Shown here piece by piece: positions 22,901-35,560 of a stretch of DNA of 64,000 bases; position 1 is the first letter of the stretch, and each line of letters starts with the position of its first letter. A program made the translations under genes and the position numbers. Location of the stretch: NCBI GenBank assembly GCA_035079385.1, contig JAVHKY010000024.1, positions 6,200,001 through 6,264,000 on the forward strand, written 5' to 3'. This DNA is from Aspidiotus rigidus (taxonomy: Eukaryota > Arthropoda > Insecta > Hemiptera > Diaspididae). The notes beneath the pieces were generated by a model, which searched no databases, was not told where the DNA came from, and worked only from the letters and a program-made list of their open reading frames with translations.

Positions 22901-25400
22901 TACAACTCGAGTTCATTTTCTGGACCCTCATTAATTGCACGATGGACGGAGCTCTTGGAAGTTCATTCGATTATATATTCTTGTAAAGTATCGCAATTCT
23001 CATGTAACCGCATCGGTCTACAACACGAGTACTGGTCAATCTTAGATATCTTTCGATTCTCCAAACCTCAAGCTCGTTCGTGTGTTTTTTCTCTCCCAGC
23101 TTCTTTCTCGCTTTCCTCCTTTGGTTCTTAATTAACAACCCATCTGTTGTTAATGAAGTTGATCATGGTCATCGTATTACTAATTTGTGGCTTATTCTCA
23201 GCGTGCGGATCTCTTTTCACGCACGCAGCATGGCATTATAGGCCTATCATCAGCGCGGACTTCGTACACGGTTTTCGTTCACAAAACGCCTGTACATCAA
23301 CGGCGTACAGACGCCGTGCAAACTAAACGTTTAAATGGTAATTCGATATTATTCTCGGGCTGAAAACAATACGCGACGCATACATACCCAGCGTACATAC
23401 GTTTGAATGAACTGATGTGGGACTGTGATATGCCTACCTACAACATTTTAACCAAGTTTACCTTTATAGAAATGTAATCTACACCGTCTTTTATATCAGC
23501 AGAGAAGTACATGGAATAGCGCAAAACGGTAGAAGAAAGAAGACCCTTACTACAGAGAAATGCCTGCTGCGTTCGCCTGTCATTCACCAGAATGTCTAAT
23601 ACGCGAGATATAATATTCGCTCTCTATTTCAGCGAACTATACGTTCGCACCCATAATATACCTTATTTTATGTAGACAAAGCAGTGCGGTTTACAGAACG
23701 TATTAATATAAGAAAATTTAAGTCTCTAAAGAGTCCGCAAATTGTCGTTTACGTAATTCGTGGACGATTGTAGGAGATTAAAATAGGAGATGAAAGTTAA
23801 TTACCGCGTGCGGTATAACTCGGCTCGACCTTGGCGGATGCAAAATTTTTTTTTCATCAGCTCTCGTGTTTGGTGCAGAAAAAAAAAATTAATTAAATTT
23901 GAAAATCGACAAATTTATCCAGCGTGATGCGACGATACGATGGAAAACCTCACATTCACGGATGGCGTGATAATTCTGATCCGCATAATTGAGTGCTTGT
24001 ACGGTGACACACGAAGGTCGTACGAGCCGGTTGCCTTTCCGAGAACGTTTGGTCAGCGAGCTCTCCGGACATCGAGATCGGAGAACGAAAACAGGTTGGA
24101 GTTAAACGGAAGAATGATTCGAATGATCATTGACGGCGGCGACCACGAAATTGTAATTAATATCAAAGTGTTCGGCCGTCTGTTAATAATTTTAGACTTG
24201 TGCGAGGGCGACTGAAAATGCGATTTCCTGAATGAAAAATTATGTAAACTCGGATACTTACACCGTTTTCGAATGTAGACTACGATGAGTGTTACGTGTC
24301 ATGTATCATAGTTTGGAAAATTGATGGCGTTCGGCTCAAAATTTCGAGAATGTCAACGAAATTTGGAGTGAAGGGAGGGGTTGTACGAGTATTAGATGAA
24401 TCTAATCATTGTAAGATATATTATTATACCGACGAGAAGAAGAAAATCAATTATCTTCTCTGACTGCGATGATATCTAACACATGTATACTGGATGACTG
24501 AAACTTCACTCCCCACTGCACTGCACTGTAATTGACTCCTCCTCCATTCCTGAGATAGGTGCGCCAATTTTCAATTTTATCTGTTAAGAATTTCAACGCC
24601 CTGTAGCTCAATGAGAAGAAGCGCGAGAATGTGAACAAAATCGTTGGATAGACGACAAGGAAAACTTACAACAATCCCGAGAGCGTTCAAATAAACAAAC
24701 TCGATGTTGGACAAACACTCTGCCTCGATAGAGGAGAGAGAAAAAAAAAACTGAAAATACTCTCTCCCGGTAAACATTCTGTATTCTCCCGTATAGTCAG
24801 CCGGTCGCTGTAACCGGAGTACTTTTTTTTCTTTCATTTCATTTTTATGTACACTCGTATATAGACCTACAGTAGCCTTTTAACGATTATGATGTATCAC
24901 GTATGTTTGCCCTCGTATGTTCGGTTGAATTCTTTCCTTGCTTCTTCCTGAGCACAACCATCAAAAGCCGCAATCAACAATTTGAACAAGAGTCTCTAAT
25001 ATAATAGTTCGTACACTCATATACAGTTTGGTAAACTGAGGGCTACTTTAAAATGTTGCTCTATTCTTAGCGAATACCGATTGGTATGGAAGAGGAAAGT
25101 TGATGTCTGTTTATCACCGCAGACACGGTATTTATTTACGACTATTCGCCTTTAGTCTTTCGACAGCAGAAATATTGTTTGCTATAAGAATCTAATATTG
25201 AATTTGTCGCGCTACACTTGGCTACATCTACTGGATACTAGGCGGTACACAGTAAAGCATATAGTATAAAATTTCTATGTAAACTGTGAGTTACAATAAT
25301 TCGAATTCCACCTATCGGTCGTGGCGGCGAATTAGCAGACTATATGAATGAGGTACACCTGGAGATATAGGATGCGAGCGTGCAGAGGGTTGGTTCGAAA
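22901..25400. other. Unique-looking island with one unassigned ORF
   Basis: Repeat-free, CpG-containing sequence. A 91-codon plus-strand frame at 23940-24215 (MENLTFTDGVIILIRIIEC and onward) has a plausible amino-acid mix, ends in a charged DLCEGD and has no antisense rival. No domain is recognised and no splice context was convincing. Coding status is open. Confidence 0.3.
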
Positions 25401-25784
25401 AACAAATTTTATCATATGTTGGCGTAAAAAGGGGGTCCGAAAAAATGACGATTTCGGAAGATCAATTGAAGAGTTTGGAACCTCGTTCTGTCACCAAACT
25501 GTGGGCCAAAAGCTCTTTGCGTTCTCTCACTGCAGTACCAAAACCCAACGAGTATCAAAAATCGTCGATTTCTTCCAGGTTGGATGACCAACAGTTTAAT
25601 TGGTAAAAATTGTTTCAAGTTCCGGAAGCAGGCAAGTACATGAGCTCCTGGTCTGCCTCCTCCCGCGTCCTTAGTCCTTATTAATGAAAGAATAAGAAAC
25701 AAATATTGACATGTTTCTTGTCTTTTCTCTACCCCTTACCCTAGTTTCAAAATATGCGTCCGGGCGCTCAGTCCTACCCCTGAT
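25401..25784. repeat. Repeat segment shared with 33690-33800
   Basis: TTGACATGTTTC(T/A)TGTC followed by TTTTCTCTACCCC, a GCGTCC and CAGNCCTACCCCTGA occurs here (25706-25785) and at 33690-33805. Open frames of 79 and 96 codons overlap on opposite strands at 25348-25702 and are not supported. Confidence 0.65.
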
Positions 25785-25965
25785 TCCGAAATTTGCGTCT
25801 GGGCGTCTGGCTGTATATGATAAGAGGGGGACTTGGCGAGCAATACGTATATGGTAGGAGGGGAACTTGGAAAAATTTTGGCTCTCGAGCTATATATAAT
25901 AGAAGGGGGAATTGGAAAAATTTCGACCTTCGAGCTATAAATGATGGAAGGGGACTTGGAAATAG
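25785..25965 (+). repeat. 45-bp minisatellite family, three to four units
   Basis: Units with TATATGATA, AGAGGGGGACTTGG and AAAAATTT..CTCGAGCTAT follow each other in plus orientation. The 73-codon frame across them (25793-26014) is a repeat artefact, as at 8371-8690. Confidence 0.85.
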
Positions 25966-26784
25966 AGAAGTGAATCAGACATGGAACATGATCTTCATTT
26001 TTGCGCTGCCATAAATTTTTTCAAAAAGAACTGAAATGACTGGGCTATAAAGCATCCGACATCTTTTGTATGGCTTGGTAATTAATGGGAAAAACACAAT
26101 TAGGTGGACTACTTATGAATTACTCAAATAATTTTAACCAAATTTGAAGTGCCCTTTGGTAAAAAAAAAAAAAAAACTTGAACTATAACGAATGAAGCTT
26201 GTTTAAAATTTCTTTCTTTAGGTGTCTCGCCTGCTCTTATCATTCACTATCCTGCATTTCATGTTGATATTATCACAATATCTTTAATTTTCTATTATCC
26301 AAATGTATTATGCTTATTAGGTGAAATATTCGTCACACACACACACTTTTATGACGTCATTACGTGACGTCATCAACCATGTTGGCATTATTCTATGACG
26401 TTAACACCCTTAACTCTGAAATCATATACTTTTGTGACGTCATCACTGCGTTACATATTTTATGTGAAAAAATTTGAATATGTACCCTTCCAAGGAAGAC
26501 ATGTCCACTAGAAGCTCGAACTTTCTCAAATAATTTTCCTTTTCCTTCAGGATTTGAGGCTCGAATTCCTTTATGATGTCGAACGACATCAGGACAGGAA
26601 CGCGCAGTGTCCTAATAAAAAATACTTTGTCAACCCCTTGCCATCTGTGCAAGAATTATTTGAATAAAAAGCAAGAAACCGTGGACGTTTGATAGCAAAA
26701 TGAAGTGGCGAGGATCGCGAAAGGTGGTCTAACTAGAAAAGTGCTAATATTGGCAAAATTCTTACAAGGTGAGCGGAGTAAAGT
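25966..26784. other. Repeat block with three TGACGTCA palindromes and one coding-like minus-strand ORF
   Basis: TGACGTCA occurs twice at 26352-26372 and once at about 26432. On the minus strand a 69-codon frame (26652 to 26443) contains FDIIKEFEPQILKEKENY, a composition more protein-like than most frames here. It may belong to the same decayed element as 26785-27003. No family is recognised. Confidence 0.4.
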
Positions 26785-27003
26785 ATGGCACTATTTGATG
26801 AAATTGTAGGAGGTGTACATAGGGAAAAGACTCCTGTAAGATATGAAATAGAGAGAAAATCGCAAAGAAAGCCACAATTTTCGTAGGACTTCTATCTGAT
26901 GTACGACACGGCCAAGAGCGGAAAGACGGATAAATGTTATCACGCTGATATCGATCATAAGACTTTTACAAGAGATGTGAAAAGTAAGATGGACGAGGAT
27001 TGA
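26785..27003 (+). pseudogene. Unassigned coding relic with one in-frame stop
   Basis: From an ATG at 26785 a frame of 72 codons reads MALFDEIVGGVHREKTPVRY and, after a single TAG at 26884, DFYLMYDTAKSGKTDKCYHA, closing at TGA 27001. Charge distribution, a Cys/His pair and an acidic KSKMDED tail look like real protein, and the frame resumes cleanly past the stop. I do not recognise the family. It lies among TGACGTCATCA arrays, so transposon origin is likely. A short exon of a host gene is the alternative. Confidence 0.45.
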
Positions 27004-27159
27004 AAAAAATCATTCGCATTTGTCCATCTGGGGGGAAACTGATACTGATTGTAAATCAGGGACGGTGGTTAGATTCATTTTGTTGAGCTGATGAGCATTT
27101 TATAATATGCTTACAAAACTGCGACTATACTCTAGGAAAACAAGTCACAAAATACTGCC

Positions 27160-27740
27160 ACAATTTGGTTACCAATGACGTCACCAGCAACTATATTAAA
27201 CTATTTAGGAGACTTGAAAAAGTTCTACCCATGACGTACAATGACGTCATCAGTGACCTTGACCTAATGAAGCCTGGTTTTGTTATTAATGATGTCATCA
27301 AAGATTTTGACCTGATAAGAGGAATTGAAAAAAATTTTACCCAGAATGTAGTATGCCTTCATCAGTGTTTTTTTATTAATGACGTCATCAATGATTTCGA
27401 CCTAATTAGGGGGACTTTCAAGTTCTACGCAGGACTTAGTATGACGTCATTTGTGACTGTAATCTAATGAAGCCTGGTTTTGTTACTAATGATGCTGTCA
27501 TCAACGATTTTCACCTGAAGAGAACAATTCGAAAAAGTTTTACCTAGGACGTATTATGACGTCATCAGTGACTTTGACCTGATGGAGCCTGTGTACAGAG
27601 AGGGTAGGTTGAGCTAGTTAGCATAAAATACAGTGCACTATACGAAGCCCTCGTATACTCTACAATTTCGATTTCTGGCGAGATCTTGTTACTACGACGT
27701 CATCAATAACCTTGACCGGATTAGGAGACCTGGAAAAATT
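27160..27740 (+). repeat. TGACGTCATCA tandem array
   Basis: Blocks of (A)ATGACGTCATCA(G/A)TGA, TTGACCTAATGAAGCCTGG, TTTTGTTATTAATGATG and GACCTGATAAGAGG alternate. The long unit at about 27235-27345 recurs at about 27430-27545, followed by a partial third copy. Five exact TGACGTCA palindromes lie in this array. The 100-codon frame 27165-27467, with its repeated INDVI.DFDLIRG, reflects the repeat rather than a gene. Confidence 0.85.
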
Positions 27741-27943
27741 TCACCCGGAGTGTAAGCTAGTAGTTTTATGGCATGTTTGACGAAGACGAGGTGAGCATCG
27801 CGAAAAATTCTTTGATTAAGGTCATAAGATTTCCCTGTCGTAAAATAGCAAATGATGGCACAATTTGTCATGGGGCCTTTGACGTGTCTGAGCTTCTTCT
27901 TATCGTCTACCAGAAAATTCAGAGTCACTTCACTCGCTAACAC
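27692..27943 (-). other. Unassigned 83-codon minus-strand ORF
   Basis: The frame contains FLVDDKKKLRHVKGPMTN and TTGKSYDLNQRIFRDAH, with a balanced composition resembling real protein. It overlaps the end of the TGACGTCATCA array, so it may be part of a decayed mobile element. No family match is known to me. Confidence 0.25.
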
Positions 27944-27997
27944 GCGTACATGCGTGAGAATACCTCTAAGTCCTCGATAGAATGAGAAGTTCTGATC

Positions 27998-28160
27998 ATG
28001 AAAAACAGGGCAAAGATCGTAGAAAAGAGAACTCGAAGAGTAAAAGAAAAAAGATATCAGGCAGATAAAGGCGCACTATGAAGAGGCTCGTGAAAGATAT
28101 GCAACGAGGAAAAATTGCAAGGAGTGGTACGAGAATTTTTTCAATCGAGATATTCCTTAA
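27998..28160 (+). pseudogene. Unassigned charged coding relic with one frameshift
   Basis: From ATG 27998 the frame reads KIVEKRTRRVKEKRYQADK. A one-base shift near 28070 continues it as AHYEEARERYATRKNCKEWY and closes at TAA 28158. The highly charged, helix-prone sequence in two abutting frames looks like a broken gene segment. It may come from the same element as 26785-27003, 1 kb upstream on the same strand. Confidence 0.4.
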
Positions 28161-31100
28161 AAAGGATTGAAGAGAACGCTTCAATTTTTCCAAGTCATTG
28201 AATCCTAATACCAATGATGCGTTTATCAAGTGACCCATGGTTCAATAAGACACAAAACAAAACATCATAAGAGTGGTCACATGTATATAATCCACGCAAA
28301 ATTCACACATGCATCAGTAAACGTTTTCGACTCAACAGTCATTTACAAACTAATGATAAATTTGATACGTTGGTACGTAGATCAGGTGTCTACAAGAAAA
28401 ATTAGTCGGCGTCGTGATTACCGTAAATTGCGTCATAGCGAGTATGAATTGAGAAATGTCTTCGTCTGCCGTTGTGAAGTGCTTCTCGAAAATTGCCTTT
28501 CATATGTGTAATTTTCCAAGGCAATGCGTTTCCTAAAATTCTCTTCTTAATGTAAGAGACAAACCGGGACACCTGAATTCTTCTTGAAGCTATGTTCAAA
28601 CCAAATGGAGAGGAAGAGAGGGTGGATCTTTCGGGGAAGATCCAGGAGTGACAGATTTGGTGTACTTGGAGACGCTTCTTCTCAGTTTTCGACCAGTTTG
28701 TCATAAGTACGGATGCTAGCACTGGCTCCTAAGGAATATAAAATCTGTAGGCTGATCTAGTCACGATGCAAAGGTTGAAACATAGCGCAAGAGGTGGAAT
28801 AATTCAATCAAGCTTGAAAACGTAACGGTAACGAGCCTCTCTACATTCTGCTCCCTCGAGTTCAAGTTCAAAGTAAAGTGTTACGCGTAATCTTCCTGCG
28901 TGAAAGTCGCAATCTATCCTCGCTTTCTCTTGCATACTAATCCTTCAGACTGGAAAGTGAGTCTTCGTCGTCTGTGCGGATAACTACGACAGTCTCGGCG
29001 CGTATGTACGCGTCGTGATCGCGACTTAATACCATTAAAGGCGAAACCGAACGCCCGAGGAGACTCTAATTCAATTTTTTCCTTCTTTGTTGACGCATTA
29101 AATCGTGGTACGCGTAAACAGACTTTCGTACGACAAAGGCGATCCTTCGTCGCAGCAGTGCCGCGGAAAATGTCGTTAGCCCTATACGCGTCGTACATAA
29201 ACAAGTCGCGTCAATTCGCGCGTACATTCGAGCAACGTAAATATTCAAATTCCGAACACGCTAGACAAAACGTTTATTTGTCGCGATTACCCCCTAATCG
29301 AATTTTTTACATCCCTTTTTAAAGAGCGCCGCCGCCGCGATAAAATTAAAGGGCTAATTCGGGACGAGCCATCAACGATTTATTCGCGTACAAACGTAAA
29401 TACGAGAGGGTGTACATCAAGATACGCTTATGAGACGACACGACAACGTTTTGACCCGTGTTTCATAATATCGTCAACGACATCATCGTACTCCGTAATT
29501 CAATACGTCATCCATACGTTACGCATCGGGAGAACGAGCCAAAAACGAGGCAGTAAAAAAAAACACACGCCAAAAAGGAAATAGAGTCAAAAAAGAAGCG
29601 GGCCGACTACGTCTCATCATCCCTTTTAAACAATGTAGTTTTCTATCGAAAACCACTCGTTTCCCACGAATCTTACGTTCGCATTAATCTATACAAATAC
29701 AAATATAACCGCCTTTTCGACGCGAAGGATACGAGATTTTTTTCTTCTCTCGCCTTCTAGAGAGCGATCGCAGGCAGTCATTTTTACCAGCATCATCGTG
29801 GATGCGCGAAGCTGGCGCCTAAGAGTATTTAACCACTTGAACGTCGACGAGTTGGAATAACTTCCCACTTATGATACTGTGTACTAAAATGTACATCGTA
29901 AGGGTGTCTTTCTGCCTGCTACTCGGCGATGATGTTATTGTTGCCTGCTTGAGTAAGCAACAATGGCGCCTCCTCCTCAACATCAGAAATTCTTCGCGCG
30001 ATGTAGAAAAACAAAAATGCCACACGATAAGAATTTTTAGTCTAAAGAAGAAGATATCTTCCTGCACAGTGCGAAGAAAGGTCGAATTCTTTCGAGTCTA
30101 ATTACTATACACGTCTAACATTCTGTTCCTAAGAAACAGAAGCTATACGTAATCATTAATCGCAGCTTGACGTACACTCGGATAAAAGGCGTATATCGCA
30201 TTACTATCACACGGTAAAAAGGAGTACGTAATGCAACAGACACCCTGTAATAGGGGTATCGTATACACCATTGTGCCCGGAACGAGTCCTTGTACGGAAC
30301 AAGACTAGTCTTTTTTTATCAACCCCGTAAAAAAAAGACAGTGTGACAAAGAGAATGAAACGGAACGAAATAATGGCGAAAAATCGCGTCAATATACTCG
30401 GTATAATATCCTACCGTTTATGTGTCGATAGAAATCATTGACTGAATGCACATGTTACGCCTTGTTGTGAATGTATATCGTGAGTGTCTTTGTATTCAGT
30501 GTCGTACATTCGTATAAATATATATTTTTTTGAGTATCCTGCAGCGACATTGGTAAATCGAAACCAATTTAGGTGTCCTAATTTGTCTCCTTTTCATTAT
30601 TATTTGTACACCCGTAGTACTAATACTTTTATTTCAACGCTTCGATATACTGGTATAAGTAGTTTCGAAAGTGTATTGTAGTCATGTTGATATTATTCTT
30701 CCTTATTGTACTTGGCAACATCATTAAAAACGAGTACACCCTATGTCGGTGCGGTACAAGTACGATCTCCCCGGTAAAAAACGATCTTGACGCTGTATAA
30801 AGAGACTTGAAAAGGTGAGATGTCAAATATCGCTGGAGAGATTGCCTCGGATCTGATATCTGTGATATGGGCGGGTATATGATGCTCTTCTAGTGGTGCA
30901 GGTTCGATAACATACGTACAAACGACTGAAAATGATACACCACGTTCCGTAGCAGCAAGGAATTCGATGAGGTACATGATCCTGCTTCTTCTCTAATTAG
31001 TTTCTTACAAACTTCAAAATTTCCAGAGTCTTGGATGAGTCTTCGTCTAGTAGACCGGTTTCGGCTCTGATGGGTTGATTAGAGAACTAACGGTTTTTTA

Positions 31101-33200
31101 AGGGATTTCCAACGGCATTGTCTTGAATCATGAGTCATATAAAATCACTGGGCTTGCTGTGAAGTAACCGGTCTTTCGAGAGAGTGTTTTCCTCTTCCTT
31201 CGAGTCGAATTTTCGTTGTTCCAACTTTCACTTTCGACCTTCTTCCCCCTCTTTACTCCGTCTACCGGCGCTTTAAAATTTCCGATTCTATCCTGTCCTA
31301 TTTGGTCATCGATAGCCTCGATGCAAGATTCGTCTCTTCTTAAACGAAAAAACGAATACTCCAAGGGGGGGGATTCGTTTAATTCGTCTCTTCCTTGACT
31401 TATCGCATCGCATGATGCAGTCTGAATGCAGGGAAACACGATAACGCTCGTCCGACTGCAACTTCTTTCGACGTGAAGCTTTTTGCGCACGAACTAAGTC
31501 AGTCGATTCCCAACTACGCGGCACGAGAAGTGGTACGGTTAGTGTGTCGGAAACCCCTTCATACACAGCCGTGGATCGATGCCTTTCGAAATCGGTGGAA
31601 GCCCCGCGTCTGTCCCTTTTACGCCCGCGAGTCGATTTGCGATAAATAAACTTCGTTTGTGCCGTCAGTGTCCTATGTCACAAATTGTGCATCTAGAAGG
31701 AGACCTAGATGAGTGCAAGTTCAACTACGTGCCATGCGAGACTCGTATCCTAGCCGCATTACGCCTCACTAGAGCAGTTTTCCATCTCACCTGTAAGGAG
31801 CCGCCTTGGCTGTGTAATGTCCGAAGATCGAGTATATAACCGATCACCATTTTTCAGAGTGAAAGTCCCAGGACTGTAGCGCGAGTCCAGGAGCTGTAAG
31901 GCTATAAACCTACTCCCAGCCAGGTATCAAATTCACTTGTGTCTGACTCAATGCGAGCCGAGCCATGGTATGAAATGGACATCGTCACCTTCGTCTATCA
32001 CGTGGCAGCTGGAAGTAACGTCATAGCGGTAACGTACATGATTATACTATCCATATTTATTCGTCTTACGGGGAGATACTTTTCAGCTAGCCTGTCCACC
32101 ACGAGTGTATTCTTTTAGCTAAGGATGCATTTTTCGTGCGAGCGTGATTCGAGAGACTCTACTACCTCCCCGTACTTGGTAACTACCTGTGGACCAATAT
32201 GGAGTGAATACGTGGCTCTGCCCACGTCCATAGGTCATCTACAATAGTCATTTTCTTTAGTCAATTTAAATTTTTCTTTTCTTCTGATCGTCCTCGCCTT
32301 TTTGGTTCAACCTTGATCTTATCAGTCAGTTTTAGAGATAGTCCGAGTTGCTCCGCCCGTTGCTTTTCCCGTTAGGTTAGATAGAAACGCCTTTCTATTC
32401 CAAAGAAGAGTCTCGGTTCACCATTCAGTTCTTCAGTTTACTTTTCGATACATGGATGCTGCATGCCTATGCGCTTACTCCGAGCGTTCCTTTCTCCCAT
32501 CGATAGGAGCCCCATCACGCATCTATCGATCAATAAGCTAGTTTTTCGGACAAGAAATGGCCCTGTGAGGAATTAAGCTCTTATTTTCGGTAGGAGATGA
32601 CCTTTTTTTCGCCCCTCCCCTCTTGATTTAGCCGGACTACAAATAGTTTATTCGAATAAAGTCCCGTTTTGATTAGATTTAATTTAAATTTACCTACCAA
32701 ATAAGTCCGTTGCTCCCCTCCTGCCAAAAGTAGAGCTTCCCTGTCAAGGCCGGGATTATTTTGGGTCACTGGTCTATGTGTGTGTAGTTTACACGTTTTC
32801 TTACATCACATATTGGAAAAATTCTTACTGGAGAGCTCTTTAGGATGGTCATGATTTTTGAAAAGACACTCTGTGTTCTCAAAAAATTGAAATGCAGTTG
32901 CATTTTGAGGGATTGTCGAGTTTTACATTCGAGCATTAATTACAATACGTCTATCGTAGTTATTATTGAATCGCAAACTTTAGAGGCCTCTCCGGAAACT
33001 CGGAGTTTAGTCGGAACTTGAAACTATAAACTATGAATTGCTGTTATTCGTATGAAGTCATGATCGAAGTTCATTCTCAAATAAAACGTCATTTGAGATT
33101 CACAATAACAAATTGGCATAAATATTCAAAATTATTCATATCTTTATCTGAAGATTAATATAATTTTTAGAATCTTGATTTTTTCTTTTCTCTCTTCCTT
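28161..33200. other. Long unique-looking island, no gene recognised
   Basis: This is the longest repeat-poor stretch of the window. CpG content is visibly high at 28900-29800 and 31200-32550. Numerous overlapping frames up to 120 codons occur on both strands (for example 31128-31490 minus and 31579-31839 plus), as expected by chance where CpG-rich sequence lowers stop frequency. No TGACGTCA or family repeat was seen. Candidates for its content are non-coding regulatory DNA or an unrecognised intron. Confidence 0.4.
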
Positions 33201-34002
33201 CCTCCCCCTCCACCCCTTCTATTATCATGAAAATGCACCTGCAGTTATTTCATCACTCCACATTCATTTCGATGGTCTTCATTCCCTCATTTTTCACTCA
33301 GTATTCTCAGGTTAGGAAAACAAATCTGTTGGTAAAATTAATTTATGAAGATACTCATCAGTCTTGACCTGATGGAGTCTGTATACATACGAGTACAAGG
33401 AATGGGATGAACGGGGATAAAGACTGTATACATAGAGAGGGTGGAAAGAGCTATAGTTAGTCTAATAAATAGTATATTATACTAGTTTGGATACTCAGCC
33501 TAACATAAAGTATACTATACTTGTACCAGGCCAAGAGTGATCTGGTCAGCTCGACATACAGTACGCATTTGATTAGGATAAAGGAGGCTAAGAAACGGTA
33601 GATGGAGAGGAGCCATCCCACTGTGATTAGCCTAACCTACGGAATACTAGATTTGTGCTAAGCTAAAAGCTATTGGTGGTGAAGGACGTTATTGACATGT
33701 TTCATGTCTTTTCTCTACCCCTACCCAAATTTCAAAGTAAGCGTCCCATCCGGCCATGACCTTGGGACTTGAAAGTTTTTTACGTCGAATCTCAGCCCTA
33801 CCCCTGAAGTCCAAGCCTCCTGGACCTGAATTGAAATTTTGAGAGTTCCCACCAATCTATGCAATATTACACTAGCTGTATTATACTACCACTCATCTCC
33901 CCCCCTATTTGACCCTATCCTAATATAGAGTATACTAGGCCTATACTAGCAAAGACCAGACGTATACTAGGCTAAGCCTTCATTATACTGGACCTAAATT
34001 GG
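33201..34002. repeat. Repeat block related to 27579-27660 and 25706-25785
   Basis: GACCTGATGGAGTCTGTATAC at 33366 corresponds to GACCTGATGGAGCCTGTGTAC at about 27579, and both are followed by GAGAGGGT and a GCTA..GTTAG segment. TTGACATGTTTCATGTC at about 33690 matches 25706. Many ACTAGGCCTA or TATACTAGG phrases follow, as at 20800-21000 and 8700. Confidence 0.7.
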
Positions 34003-34317
34003 CTAGATTTCTCTTTGATCTATACAGTAAACTAGCATTATTCTTCTGATGATCAATTGATGTAACGGTCTGTAAGCTTTTGATTTCTCATCAGTCAGCA
34101 GGTTCAGAAGGTCATTGTACTCACTATCATTTGGGTTGGAGTTTTCTCTAACCATCTCATCGATTACATCTTCCACTGAAATGAAACGCAGGTAATTTGA
34201 GAGCGTTTTAATCATTTCTTTGTTGCTGTCAGGAAAAATAATTAGAACATCTACTCTTGTTTTAAGTCCTGTGAAAAGGGACATATTGTCCTTATGAATA
34301 ACATAATTCCCCTTCAT
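34003..34317 (-). CDS. Unassigned 104-residue ORF, the most protein-like intact short frame
   Basis: An intact minus-strand frame from ATG 34317 to a stop at 34003 encodes a balanced, acidic protein with segments FISVEDVIDEMVRENSNPND and YNDLLNLLTDEKSKAYRPLH, predicted helical and soluble. There is no signal peptide or membrane segment. It is bracketed by repeats and a TGACGTCATCA at about 34360, suggesting a mobile-element open frame. A single host exon is possible but no clean acceptor was identified upstream. Family unknown. Confidence 0.4.
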   Translation of the reverse strand: MKGNYVIHKDNMSLFTGLKTRVDVLIIFPDSNKEMIKTLSNYLRFISVEDVIDEMVRENSNPNDSEYNDLLNLLTDEKSKAYRPLHQLIIRRIMLVYCIDQREI

Positions 34318-35560
34318 AATTAATATCGTTCGTCAACATGCATGGTTTTTTCTTTTTCATGACGTCATCATGACCGAGATAGACGTATTAAGAAGTTGAT
34401 ATGATCATCACAATCAATTCAATATGATCAATAAAATTGATATATCGATATAATCAATATTGTATTATGTCAAAGTGTAGCCAAGAATACTAAGAAAAGG
34501 AAAGACGAACGAGCTTAGAGCGAGCGGGTCCGTCAACTAGTTGATCTCCGATAAGGAGCAAGCATATGAAATGTTACTCTTATGTCTCTGAAGAAGACCT
34601 GTTAGCTTTTGCCTTTGTTTTAATTCCCCTTCCCAATCTATATAGCCCGATAGTGGAATCCTTTTCCCCTTATAGATACAAATTGCTCGGAAGTTGAAGT
34701 TCTACCAAAACTCCCTCTGCTTTACCTTGCTGAATGATCACCCCCTCCTCTCTGTATTGTCGCCAAAATCTTGAGACCCGTCACCTTCAATTAAATTCAT
34801 ATTTGGATTGTCAGAGTTCTCCTCTTGATCTACATCTAGACATCTCGATAGTCAGAATTTTTTCAACTCTTCTCCTCTTCTAATATGAATTTAGCACCAA
34901 AGTTGAAACAGTAGGGAAGTTGAAAATTCTGGTAGTTCTTCTCTTCCTAAACTTTTTCCGGGAACCTCCTCCCTCCTTTTCATAAAAACCGCAAGCAATT
35001 TTTCAAGTTTTCCTCGTGATCATGTACATATAGTTCATTGGCTGAATTTTATAGGTCTTTTTCTCTTCCATACAGCTCGGAGGCAAACTTTTTCCAAGTT
35101 CGGAGTCGTCGCTCCCTCCAGGAACAACAATTCACCCCAAGGAGTATAATGGACGTTTTCTCTCAACTCCTGGTTGAAAAAAATGAAATTGACGCCAGTT
35201 TGCAGATTTTTATTCACTCTTCCCAATAACATAGTGTAGGTACCACTCCTCCCCACGTGTTCATGCCCGGAATTATTAAAAATATCAAATTTGAGAGAGA
35301 TGATCTGCTACTCTTGCAATGCGTTCCAGAAGTACGACAAGTGTGGCCTTCTCTTGCATTCCTTCATGACAGACCTTCAAGCACAGGACTAGACGGATCG
35401 AATAAATTCCCGCACCATATTTCCAGCGAAAGAGAATTTGAAAGTTGGTGTCCCCCCCCCCTTCCGCTATCATGAAACCACCTCTTTCTGATACCACGTC
35501 TTCGATGTTCGGTAGCATACTTGATCGCAGCCGGTAATTAATTTCACACAAATAAGGGTG
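34318..35560. other. Repeat block, no secure gene
   Basis: An ATCGATAT-type array lies at 34395-34460. Antisense-oriented phrases of the 45-bp family occur at 34850-35105. Open frames on both strands at 35035-35551 overlap one another. Two minus-strand frames (35256 to 35035 and 35551 to 35285) look moderately protein-like but share repeat phrases. Confidence 0.35.

Noticed and set aside
27165..27467. 100-codon frame with repeated INDVI.DFDLIRG
   Set aside because: It is explained by the TGACGTCATCA tandem array and shows no independent coding evidence.
31128..31839. Frames of 120 and 86 codons in a CpG-richer segment
   Set aside because: Overlapping frames on both strands without recognisable domains; composition alone explains them.
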